DNA of 64,000 nucleotides from Salinivibrio kushneri (GTDB taxonomy: Bacteria; Pseudomonadota; Gammaproteobacteria; Enterobacterales; Vibrionaceae), in the NCBI RefSeq assembly GCF_027286325.1, contig NZ_CP114589.1:248001-312000 (forward strand), written 5' to 3'. Both the position numbers and the translations under genes were made by a program. Numbering within the stretch: the stretch's first letter is position 1; the number at the start of each line of letters is the position of its first letter. Below the pieces are notes generated by a model. That model did not search any database, had not been told where the DNA came from, and saw nothing but the letters and a program-made list of their open reading frames with translations. This document shows, piece after piece, positions 56,831-64,000 of the stretch.

Positions 56831-57967
56831 TCACTTCGCTAGTAACGTGCTATCTTCAACAATAAGATCGCGTTTAACGACATAACCACTTGCATCAAGA
56901 GTGAAGCCTAATTCACGCGCTTGAGCGACAACTCTATCACTAAATTGTGGGCGTTTTCTGTTATCACCAGTAGTAATCATAATAAACTCTGCTTCTTGAT
57001 CGGTACTGTTACTTATAGTACGCCAAGCATTAGCCGGAATCGAATAGGTATCATCCGTTTCAACACTCACACTTACATCTTGCTCTTCATTAAAAATAAG
57101 ATCTATTTGACCGCGTGTGACAATGGTAACCATTTTTTCATCAATCTTGAAAGGTCCAACTAATTTATGCGCCGGAACCTTTACCACTTCCATAGTGAAG
57201 TTGTGTGGATTAGTAATCGGTGGATGCGAATTTCGGTCTTGGGTGATACCATAACCAATTACTGGTGCAATCGAACATCCATGCCCTGGTATTACAGAGT
57301 CGATAAGTGCATGTGAATAGAACTCACGGTTGTTCCGGGTACTAATACGACTTGCCATCGTGTCAAAGTCAACCTTTCTTAAATTGACAAATTCTTCTGT
57401 TGGAAAGGGCTGTATCAGTTGATTTTTGTCGTTTGGAAGCTTATCCCCCGCCTCAAGATCGATCAGCATATTGTTTTTTGTGAGATACATGCCTGATTCA
57501 TTAGCCGCTTGCATGATGTCTGGATGCCAAATTACGCCACCAGTGTCGTCTTCTCCCAAACATGTAAACAACCAGCTTCCATCAGGCCCTGTGTTAGTAA
57601 AGCCGCGGAATAACCATGTAGGAACAGACAATATATCCCCTTCTTGTGCGGTGTATTCATATTCACCATATGATCCCCAACGAAAGGTGTACTCGCCATA
57701 AGTACACATGAACACTTCTGCGCTAAAGTGGATATGGAGGTTATTTGTCACTCCATTTGGCATTGAAGCAGCACCGACGTTGAACCCATGCTCTTCTCGT
57801 AGATTAATCACTTGGTTTTTACTTTGCGTAACGCCAGGGCCTATTAGTGAATAGTTCCCTTTTGGAACAGACCCCGGCAGACGACAGTCAAGAAAAGCCT
57901 CAGTACAGGAAACATAATCATCTTTTTTAATTAAACGCTTTTCAGCTTTCTCTTGATTTATATTCAT
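56831..57967 (-). CDS. Double-cupin protein
   Basis: ATG 57967 has TGAGGA 5 nt upstream; ATG 57979 (overlapping the otnI stop as ATGA) is the alternative start. The 378-residue protein has two cupin barrels. The first has a metal-binding pattern in NLHIHFSAEVF (His-x-His, then Glu) and YTFRWG. The second (about 230-360) is similar in layout (VPAHKLVGPF, TRGQIDLIFN, SIPANAWRTI) but lacks obvious ligands. Such proteins can be dioxygenases, isomerases or epimerases. The function here is unknown; context says sugar-acid metabolism. Confidence 0.7.
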   Translation of the reverse strand: MNINQEKAEKRLIKKDDYVSCTEAFLDCRLPGSVPKGNYSLIGPGVTQSKNQVINLREEHGFNVGAASMPNGVTNNLHIHFSAEVFMCTYGEYTFRWGSYGEYEYTAQEGDILSVPTWLFRGFTNTGPDGSWLFTCLGEDDTGGVIWHPDIMQAANESGMYLTKNNMLIDLEAGDKLPNDKNQLIQPFPTEEFVNLRKVDFDTMASRISTRNNREFYSHALIDSVIPGHGCSIAPVIGYGITQDRNSHPPITNPHNFTMEVVKVPAHKLVGPFKIDEKMVTIVTRGQIDLIFNEEQDVSVSVETDDTYSIPANAWRTISNSTDQEAEFIMITTGDNRKRPQFSDRVVAQARELGFTLDASGYVVKRDLIVEDSTLLAK

Positions 57968-57975
57968 AATGTTCC

Positions 57976-58761
57976 TCATGAAATTTTTTGTTGATTAGTT
58001 AGCCAGCCAAGTCCTGCTTCCGTTGTAGTGGCTGGTCGATATTCACAACCGACCTCACCTTGATAGTCTTTTTGGTCGATTAGCTTAAAAACATAGTTAT
58101 AGTTTAGCTCACCAAAACTTGGTTCACCTCGTTCGGGAATTCCAGCGATTTGGATGTGGCCAACATAGCTAAAATAGCGTTCGAATAAAGTGCTTACATC
58201 ACCATGGATAATCTGAGCATGATAAAAGTCAAATTGTAGCTTTACATTGTTACGCTGGATTTTATCAATCAGTCCCACAGCCCTATGAAAGTCAGACAAG
58301 TAATAGTTTGGATTGTCTCGCCTATTTAACGGTTCAATAAGCACACATATACCATAAGGTGCAAACTGGTCTGCAGCATAGCGAATGTTTTCAATAAAGA
58401 CTTGGTCACTAAAACAAAGATCATTACTTTGTTCGATACTACCTGCCATTACATGAATTTTCTTACACTTAAGTTGATTCGCGTATTCAAGTGCTTCAAA
58501 AATACTCTCTTTAAACCGGTTTCTATATTGCTCTATCGCAGCCAGGCCTCGTTCTCCCATCTCCCAAATCCCCGGAGGAGCATTGAACATAGCCATACTC
58601 AATTGATTTTCATCTAGCCGCTTTTCCAATGAAGCTTTAGTCTCTTGGTATGGAAACATGCATTCCACAAAGTCAAAACCAGCCGACCTCGCTTTTTCAA
58701 AACGAGCCTGAAACGGATACTCTTGAAACAACATCGATATATTCGCAGAAAAAGTTGGCAT
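57976..58761 (-). CDS. otnI: 2-oxo-tetronate isomerase (OtnI-like)
   Basis: The 261-residue TIM barrel of the AP endonuclease 2/hydroxypyruvate isomerase family has metal-site residues in VLIEPLNRRDNP, LQFDFYHAQ, GHIQIAGIPERGE and GCEYRP. OtnI interconverts 2-oxo- and 3-oxo-tetronate (C4 sugar acids). Its ATG overlaps the otnC stop (TAATG). Next to otnK and otnC the assignment is strong. Confidence 0.88.
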   Translation of the reverse strand: MPTFSANISMLFQEYPFQARFEKARSAGFDFVECMFPYQETKASLEKRLDENQLSMAMFNAPPGIWEMGERGLAAIEQYRNRFKESIFEALEYANQLKCKKIHVMAGSIEQSNDLCFSDQVFIENIRYAADQFAPYGICVLIEPLNRRDNPNYYLSDFHRAVGLIDKIQRNNVKLQFDFYHAQIIHGDVSTLFERYFSYVGHIQIAGIPERGEPSFGELNYNYVFKLIDQKDYQGEVGCEYRPATTTEAGLGWLTNQQKIS

Positions 58762-59399
58762 TATTTTCTCATCTTATGTAATTCTTCTTGCTCTGCATCA
58801 GTTAAATAGCGGACATCATGGCCTGTTAACATCATTGCCAGTTTAGCACTTTCCTCCAGTTCCTCTGCATTGTCGACTGCATCAGCGATGGACTTTCCAC
58901 ATACAACGGGGCCATGATTCGCCAGCAAAAATGCATCGTTATTCGGGGCTAACGCAGCAAGCTCTTCAGCGATACGCGGGTCACCTGGTTTATAATATGG
59001 AACAACTGGAAGCTGCCCCACTCGCATGATGTAGTAAGGCGTAACTGCCTGCAACGCGTTCGAGTAATCAAGATTTTTTAAGCACGACACGGCGGTGAGT
59101 GCAGTGCAGTGCAAATGTACAATCGCGCCACATGCGGGCTTTTTCCGATAAATAGCCAGATGAAACTCGATCTCTTTGGAAGGCCGATCGCCACTTAAGT
59201 GCTCTCCATCAATCGTCACTACTGATAGTTGGTCTATCTCGAGGCGTCCTAGCGACGAACCAGTTGGCGTTGTCAAGATATCACCGTTCGATAAGCGGAG
59301 TGATATATTACCAGCACCACCTACCGCGTACCCTCGGGTAAACAAGGACTCACAAAAATATATAAATTCTTGTTTTAGGGTGTTGTCACTACTCGTCAT
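58761..59399 (-). CDS. otnC: 3-oxo-tetronate 4-phosphate decarboxylase (OtnC-like)
   Basis: ATG 59399, preceded by CAGGAG at 7 nt, lies inside the 3' end of otnK (11-bp overlap); an in-frame start at 59441 is rejected. The 212-residue class II aldolase/adducin protein has the Zn ligands in VHLHCTALTA (His-x-His) and ANHGPVV, and a Glu in SKEIEFHL. OtnC decarboxylates 3-oxo-tetronate 4-phosphate to dihydroxyacetone phosphate. Confidence 0.88.
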   Translation of the reverse strand: MTSSDNTLKQEFIYFCESLFTRGYAVGGAGNISLRLSNGDILTTPTGSSLGRLEIDQLSVVTIDGEHLSGDRPSKEIEFHLAIYRKKPACGAIVHLHCTALTAVSCLKNLDYSNALQAVTPYYIMRVGQLPVVPYYKPGDPRIAEELAALAPNNDAFLLANHGPVVCGKSIADAVDNAEELEESAKLAMMLTGHDVRYLTDAEQEELHKMRK

Positions 59400-60645
59400 G
59401 GAACATCTCCTGGGCGTTTTTAAAGAAATGGGGTGAACCAAAGTTGCCGGATTTGAGTGCGAGAGCGAAATGACCGTCTAGAGAGAACACCCATGGAACA
59501 CCCGGTGCGATCTCTTTACCGACTTTTAAGGCTTGTAGCTGGAGCTGTTGCGTCACGATGCCAGACGTTTCTCCGCCCGCCACAATGAAATTAGTGATAC
59601 CTTGAGCACTTAACAGCCTGGTAAGCTTGGCGAATAATGCTTCGATTGCTGAACCGGCCGATTCGGCATTATATGACCGTTGAATTTCTTTAAGTTTCTG
59701 AGAGTCCGAGGTAGCGTAAACTAATGGCGCAAATTGACTTTTTTGCTTCAAGACCCAATCAGCTATAACCTCTGCATATTGCTCATCGCCAAGGCAACGC
59801 TCTACTTCAATCTGAAAAGAAGGAGCATGTTCTTGGTATTGATGAACTTGCAGGTTTGTCATTTCAGAGCAGGAACCAGATAGTATTACTGTTGGTGCCG
59901 CTTTCGGTACTTGAGTGCTCGGATTAGGCTGACAACTCGCTCGCGATGATAATGAACAGGCAATATGATAGGCTAAACCAGAGCCGCCGGTAACAAGCGG
60001 TAATTGTCCCAAACTAGCGGCAATGTTCGCTAGGTGAAAATCTTTAAATGCATCAACAACTGCATACTTGTAATGATCTTGTCGAGCCGCCTGCAAAGCT
60101 TCAGTGATTTTTTCCGGCCCTTGCTCAACGATTTCATAGTTTAGTAATGCGGTTTCGCCTTTCGCCTGTGCGTTCATCAGGCGTACAAGATTAGAGTCCC
60201 GCATAGGTGTTACTGGATGATGTCTCATTCCAGACTCACTTAGCAACACTCCGTTAACATACAAATTGCCGTTAAAAACACAACGGCCATTAATCGGCAG
60301 CGACGGACATACAACGGTGAAAGATGTAGTTAGAGCCTGCATTAGAGCATCTGTTACTGGACCGATGTTACCGTGAGCCGTACTATCAAACGTTGAGCAA
60401 TACTTGAAGTAGAACTGCACACATCCGGCCTGTTGCAGAAACCGGAGCGCGCCTATTGATTGCTGTACCGCCTCATCGATATCGCAAGACCGCGACTTTA
60501 AACTTACCACGATTGCATCAGCATCTATGCTGATGTGCTCTTGTGGTACTCCACTAAGCTGTACTGTCTTGAGCCCACCTTTTACTAACAGGCTTGCTAT
60601 ATCAGTCCCGCCAGTAAAGTCGTCAGCGATGACGCCTATTCGCAT
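59389..60645 (-). CDS. otnK: 3-oxo-tetronate kinase (OtnK-like, DUF1537 family)
   Basis: ATG 60645 (MRIGVIADDFTGG) follows GGAGA with 5-nt spacing and gives 418 residues, the usual length; upstream in-frame codons to 60750 would add an odd hydrophobic leader. Marks are ADDFTGGTDIA, FKYCSTFDST, TGGSGLAY, LSGSCSEMT and AGGETSG. It phosphorylates a 3-oxo C4 sugar acid. The related OiaK kinase for apionate-type acids belongs to the same family. First gene of the leftward operon. Confidence 0.88.
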   Translation of the reverse strand: MRIGVIADDFTGGTDIASLLVKGGLKTVQLSGVPQEHISIDADAIVVSLKSRSCDIDEAVQQSIGALRFLQQAGCVQFYFKYCSTFDSTAHGNIGPVTDALMQALTTSFTVVCPSLPINGRCVFNGNLYVNGVLLSESGMRHHPVTPMRDSNLVRLMNAQAKGETALLNYEIVEQGPEKITEALQAARQDHYKYAVVDAFKDFHLANIAASLGQLPLVTGGSGLAYHIACSLSSRASCQPNPSTQVPKAAPTVILSGSCSEMTNLQVHQYQEHAPSFQIEVERCLGDEQYAEVIADWVLKQKSQFAPLVYATSDSQKLKEIQRSYNAESAGSAIEALFAKLTRLLSAQGITNFIVAGGETSGIVTQQLQLQALKVGKEIAPGVPWVFSLDGHFALALKSGNFGSPHFFKNAQEMFHDE

Positions 60646-60987
60646 TGGTTTCTCCATATAATTTGTCTCTCCACCACTTTGACCAAGACTAACAAAAACA
60701 ACAAAAATTAACACCACCGTCGTAATCCCAAATTCCACACAAAAAATCACAAAACACCAACAAAAACATAAATATCATATACTTAGTAAAACAACATGAG
60801 GTTTATTACACCCAACTACATGTCACTTTTTGTGATGCATACCATAAAAATGTTGCTTATTGTTATTTTAAGCGCGTTAAATGTTGTCTTTGGTTAATGA
60901 GTGGTTAAAATCACTATATGCTCAAAGTACAACTACGCAGAGCATAGCCAAAAGAATAAACACGACACACAACCTCGAGGGAACGCG
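60646..60987. promoter_or_regulatory. Divergent control region with ACAAAA repeats and a candidate CRP site
   Basis: The 342-bp region between otnK and the TRAP binding-protein gene has no gene. ACAAAA occurs at 60692, 60701, 60739, 60749 and 60760, so spacings within the two clusters are 9-11 bp, about one helical turn, which suits a DeoR-type repressor that binds repeated sites. TGTGA-TGCATA-CCATA at 60831-60846 matches CRP at 8 of 10 positions. Both transcripts are probably controlled here. Confidence 0.5.
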
Positions 60988-61980
60988 ATGATGAAACACA
61001 CCAGAACTTTATTAGCTGCCTTCACCTGTATGGTGGCACTCCCTAGTGTGGCTGAAACGACGATTAGGATCGGCCATGACAGTCAACCCGGCTCCCCTCT
61101 TTCTGAAGCCTTCGACGTGTTTGAAAAAGATGTCGAAAAAGCGTCTGAAGGGGCTATCAATATTGAAGTTTACGGAGGAGGTCAGCTCGGAGGCGTGCGT
61201 GAAACCACCGAGATGGTGCAGTCTAACAACTTACAGATGACGACAGCTGCATCTGTTCTTTTGTCACCGATTATTCCTGAGTTCAGCGTCCTAGATACCT
61301 TCTACATGTTCGAGGACCGCGAACATGCACACAGAGTACTCGATAGCGAGGCTGGCGATAAGTTGTTGGAAAGTATGGAAAGCAAAGGCTTCAAAGGCCT
61401 CGGGTATTTGGAGCTAGGCTTTAGAAACTTTACAAATAATGAAAAGCCTCTCGAGACGATGAGTGACTTCGATGGTCTAAAAATCCGCTCAGCCTCTAAC
61501 CCAAGCCAAATAAGCGCCTGGAAAGCTGCCGGGCTATCTCCAGTTCCTCTTTCTTGGGGCGAGATCTATACTTCTTTACAACAAGGATTAATTCAGGGGC
61601 AAGAAAGTGCCACTGACTCAGTATATACGCAACGTTTCTATGAGGTACAAAAATATCTGTCACTGACAGAGCATATCTATAGCAATCATGTATTGTTTAC
61701 TAACCCTGATTTCTGGAAATCACTTACAGAAGAAGAACGATCTATCATCGATGATGCTCTCGAAAATTTCATTGCATATCAGCGTGATCTTGCGGGTAAG
61801 AAAAACAAAGAAACTCTATCTATCCTTAAAAAAGAGGGGATTAAAATTAACACAGTTCCGCAGGAAACTCGTGACTCTCTAAAGAACGCTCTTAATTCGG
61901 CCGTCGCTGACGATATAAAGGAGAAAACTGGGACGGAGCTTTACAACTTAGTAATGGAAAAAACCGAATCATTACGTTAG
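60988..61980 (+). CDS. dctP: TRAP transporter periplasmic binding protein (DctP)
   Basis: ATG 60988 with GAGGG 6 nt upstream is used; the in-frame extension to 60901 has no site. The 330-residue protein has a signal peptide (cleavage after SVA, about 23) and the DctP fold (GGQLGGVRE, SLQQGLIQGQESATDS with the Arg-containing FDGLKIRS segment). It should bind a carboxylate, most likely the sugar acid used by the divergent operon. A stem-loop follows the stop. Confidence 0.9.
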   Translation: MMKHTRTLLAAFTCMVALPSVAETTIRIGHDSQPGSPLSEAFDVFEKDVEKASEGAINIEVYGGGQLGGVRETTEMVQSNNLQMTTAASVLLSPIIPEFSVLDTFYMFEDREHAHRVLDSEAGDKLLESMESKGFKGLGYLELGFRNFTNNEKPLETMSDFDGLKIRSASNPSQISAWKAAGLSPVPLSWGEIYTSLQQGLIQGQESATDSVYTQRFYEVQKYLSLTEHIYSNHVLFTNPDFWKSLTEEERSIIDDALENFIAYQRDLAGKKNKETLSILKKEGIKINTVPQETRDSLKNALNSAVADDIKEKTGTELYNLVMEKTESLR

Positions 61981-61987
61981 ACCGGAG

Positions 61988-62009
61988 AAAGGGCATGAAA
62001 GTGCCCTTT
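61988..62009 (+). terminator. Stem-loop between dctP and dctQ
   Basis: AAAGGGCA / TGCCCTTT with a 6-nt loop ends 7 bp before dctQ and has no U-tract. It likely stabilises dctP mRNA or lowers read-through so the binding protein is made in excess. Confidence 0.5.
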
Positions 62010-62016
62010 ATATGAA

Positions 62017-62520
62017 ATGTTAAAAAGAGCCATTAACATACTCGACAAATATTTTGAGCCAGTTATTATTGTAGCTTTTACTCTTGGGCTATTTACATTT
62101 ATTATTCTAGAAATATTATTACGACCTTTTGATATATCCATCTCGTGGTCTGGAGAGGCGGCGCGCTATTTATTTGTATGGGTAATTTATTTTGGCGTTA
62201 GCTACGCTATACGTGATGGTCGACACATCCGTGTTCTTGCTTTATCAAATCTTTTACCAACAAAAATAAAAATAACATCCATCATTCTCAGTAATTTTAT
62301 TTTTCTGGTATATCAAGCAGTGGTTCTTTTCTACTCGATAAAAATTACCGAGAAAAGTTGGCGGCTAGGGCAAGTAGCACCAGCGATGGAAGTTCCAGTG
62401 GCTTTGCTTTACTCCTGCCTCATCGTTAGTTCTTTACTATCAATTATCAGGTTAACTAGAACAATAAATCATGACGTTATTAAACTGTGTGCAAGTAGCG
62501 TAAAAGACCCTGCTACTTAA
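62017..62520 (+). CDS. dctQ: TRAP transporter small permease (DctQ)
   Basis: The 167-residue protein has four membrane helices and the DctQ block WSGEAARYLFVWVIYFGVSYA. The ribosome site is weak and partly within the preceding stem-loop. It sits between dctP and dctM, as in standard TRAP operons. Confidence 0.88.
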   Translation: MLKRAINILDKYFEPVIIVAFTLGLFTFIILEILLRPFDISISWSGEAARYLFVWVIYFGVSYAIRDGRHIRVLALSNLLPTKIKITSIILSNFIFLVYQAVVLFYSIKITEKSWRLGQVAPAMEVPVALLYSCLIVSSLLSIIRLTRTINHDVIKLCASSVKDPAT

Positions 62521-62542
62521 ACCCTCATCTGGAATTGATCTT

Positions 62543-63826
62543 ATGACAACAACTATTCTATTTGTATCGTTTTTATTGCTTGTTATGATCGGTGTGCCTA
62601 TTGGTATAGCTCTCGGTTCGGCAAGCATTCTTACTATACTTAACCTACCTTTTCTTAATATCGACTTCTATGTGCAGGGGCTCGTTTCGGGACTTGACTC
62701 TTTTCCCTTAATTGCAATCTTATTGTTCACACTGACTGCTAACATTATGAGTAGCGGTGGTATCTCTACGCGTCTTCTTAACCTGTGCCAAAGCTTTTTC
62801 GGCCATTACACCGGTGGTCTGGGTGTAGTTGCAATCATGTCTTGCATTTTTTTCGCGTCTGTTTCGGGTACAGGGTCAGCTACAGTCGCAGCAATTGGTT
62901 TAACGATGATTCCAATGATGGCTAAGAGTGGTTACGACAAAGCCTATGCTGGCTCTATGATTGCTACTGCGGGAGGCATCGGAGTCATTATACCGCCGAG
63001 TGTAGTGATGATCGTCTATGCCATTGTTTCTGGGCAATCTGTTTCAGAAATGTTTATGGCAGGGATAATTCCCGGTGTTGTTGTTGGGCTTTTCTTGCTC
63101 ACTTACAATTTTTATCAATCTAAAAAGTATGGATACCGTGGCTTATCCGAGAAAGCCTCATGGAGCGAGCGTTGGCAAGCGTTTAATTCAGCTAAGGAAG
63201 CCTTGTTTTTGCCTTTTCTTATCTTAGGGGGCATTTATAGTGGGTTATTTACTCCGACTGAATCGGCGGCTGTATCGATCGCTTACAGCCTACTTTTAAG
63301 CTTCTTTTACTACAAAGAGTTAACGCTAAAAAGTTTAGCGAAGATGGCTCTCGAGTCGGCTCTTCTAGTGTCAACGGTGCTAGTTATTGTTGGTGCGTCG
63401 GTTTCTTTTGGACGAATACTCACCATTGAACGAATCCCAACCCTGATTACTGAGTTTATTCTAGGAATCACCGATAATACGATTCTTATATTACTATGCA
63501 TTAATCTACTACTGCTAATCATCGGTACATTTTTAGAAACATTAGCTGCTATTGTTATTCTCACACCGATTTTACTACCAGTAACGACCTCTATCGGTAT
63601 GGATCCAGTTCACTTTGGCATTGTAATGGTTGTTAATCTCGCGATTGGTTTTGTCACTCCGCCTTTAGGCGCTAATTTATTCATGGCTTCTCAGGTCGGC
63701 AAGATCCGTTTTGAGGATCTCTCACGCTCTATAATCGGTTGGGTAATAACAATGATTGCGGCTTTAATGCTAATCACGTTTGTTCCAGAATTATCCTTGT
63801 GGTTACCAGACTTCATGAAAAATTAA
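62543..63826 (+). CDS. dctM: TRAP transporter large permease (DctM)
   Basis: The 427-residue protein has about twelve membrane helices and the DctM motifs SVSGTGSATVAAIG, TAGGIGVIIPPSVVMIVYA, LFTPTESAAVS and NLAIGFVTPPLGANLF. It is the Na+-driven import channel. It ends 5 bp before a small hairpin. Confidence 0.92.
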   Translation: MTTTILFVSFLLLVMIGVPIGIALGSASILTILNLPFLNIDFYVQGLVSGLDSFPLIAILLFTLTANIMSSGGISTRLLNLCQSFFGHYTGGLGVVAIMSCIFFASVSGTGSATVAAIGLTMIPMMAKSGYDKAYAGSMIATAGGIGVIIPPSVVMIVYAIVSGQSVSEMFMAGIIPGVVVGLFLLTYNFYQSKKYGYRGLSEKASWSERWQAFNSAKEALFLPFLILGGIYSGLFTPTESAAVSIAYSLLLSFFYYKELTLKSLAKMALESALLVSTVLVIVGASVSFGRILTIERIPTLITEFILGITDNTILILLCINLLLLIIGTFLETLAAIVILTPILLPVTTSIGMDPVHFGIVMVVNLAIGFVTPPLGANLFMASQVGKIRFEDLSRSIIGWVITMIAALMLITFVPELSLWLPDFMKN

Positions 63827-63831
63827 CATTT

Positions 63832-63857
63832 AGTGCCCTATATTTATAGGGCACTTT
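63832..63857 (+). terminator. Hairpin after the TRAP operon
   Basis: AGTGCCCTA / TAGGGCACT with a 6-nt loop, followed by only three T. Moderate terminator just past dctM. Confidence 0.55.
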
Positions 63858-63920
63858 CGCTCATGTTACTTTAAGTATCTGACTGTTATTGATATAATAT
63901 AATCATTTAAGATTCTGGTG

Positions 63921-64000
63921 ATGGCTATGATTCCTGCTGCACGACATAGGTTTATACTTGATTTACTCTCTAAACATCAAGTTCTTAGTATTAATGAACT
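63921..64000 (+). CDS. DeoR-family regulator (partial, cut by window end)
   Basis: The first 26 residues (MAMIPAARHRFILDLLSKHQ, then VLSINEL) match the start of a DeoR-type winged HTH. ATG 63921 or 63927 may be used. Its place next to the TRAP and otn genes suggests it is their repressor, fitting the repeated ACAAAA sites upstream. Only the beginning is visible. Confidence 0.7.
   Translation, partial: MAMIPAARHRFILDLLSKHQVLSINE

Noticed and set aside
60646..60750. In-frame N-terminal extension of the OtnK-like kinase with a hydrophobic leader
   Set aside because: Family members start at the equivalent of ATG 60645, which has a proper ribosome site; the extension would add a leader to a cytoplasmic kinase.
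1..64000. CRISPR arrays, tRNA or rRNA genes, intact insertion sequences, integron attC arrays
   Set aside because: Reading through the window showed no regularly spaced repeats, tRNA-like cloverleaf or rRNA segments and no intact transposase with terminal repeats.

Overview
The window looks like an accessory or second-replicon segment of a Vibrionaceae genome. Evidence for this is the TonB2-type cluster with TtpC, the Vct-like siderophore ABC transporter, the XapX-deoD pair next to an HdfR-like regulator, the SorC-tal-tkt block, a CspV-like cold shock gene, and many c-di-GMP and two-component proteins. The roughly 50% GC of most of the window points to Salinivibrio or a close relative. The genus is an inference from composition and gene content, not a search result.

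Region 1 (1-6.8 kb) is signalling: a leftward operon of REC-HDOD regulator, PAS histidine kinase and a REC protein cut by the window edge, then a secreted sphingomyelinase and a hybrid histidine kinase. Region 2 (7-15 kb) is metabolism: 4-hydroxyphenylpyruvate dioxygenase, two short-chain dehydrogenases, a lipoprotein, and an operon of enoyl-ACP reductase, MaoC-phosphotransacetylase fusion and acetate kinase. Region 3 (15-22 kb) holds a MazG-like pyrophosphohydrolase, a small outer-membrane barrel, an NRDE protein, a DinB-like protein, an ATP-grasp/DedA pair, an SDR and an unusual chemoreceptor. Region 4 (22-31 kb) holds a large MASE1-PAS-GGDEF-EAL protein, a YddG-type exporter and a Vct-like ABC transporter with a candidate Fur box.

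Region 5 (31-38 kb) covers purine salvage (xapX, deoD), a transposase-derived zinc-ribbon protein, an HdfR-like regulator, a 58-residue small protein, and peptidoglycan recycling (nagZ divergent from anmK-murQ). Region 6 (38-48 kb) has a 7TMR-DISM GGDEF-EAL protein, a SorC regulator with transaldolase and transketolase, SoxR with a near-ideal SoxR box that appears to drive a divergent DUF1127-like small gene, a second DUF1127-like gene, a LysR regulator and a cold shock gene with a long leader. Region 7 (48-55 kb) is the six-gene TonB2/TtpC energising operon, a PAS-GAF-GGDEF cyclase and the remnant of an EAL domain.

Region 8 (55.3-64 kb) is visibly AT-richer and looks like an inserted catabolic island. 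A tightly overlapping leftward operon (otnK, otnC, otnI, a double cupin, an HpcH/HpaI aldolase and an alpha/beta hydrolase) faces a rightward TRAP transporter, with a DeoR-type regulator starting at the window end. The OtnI-OtnK-OtnC core predicts conversion of a C4 sugar acid to dihydroxyacetone phosphate. The dehydrogenase that usually starts that pathway is not visible, and the three extra enzymes suggest a different or longer substrate. This island is the best candidate for undescribed biochemistry; the SoxR-driven DUF1127-like gene is the best candidate for an undescribed regulatory link.
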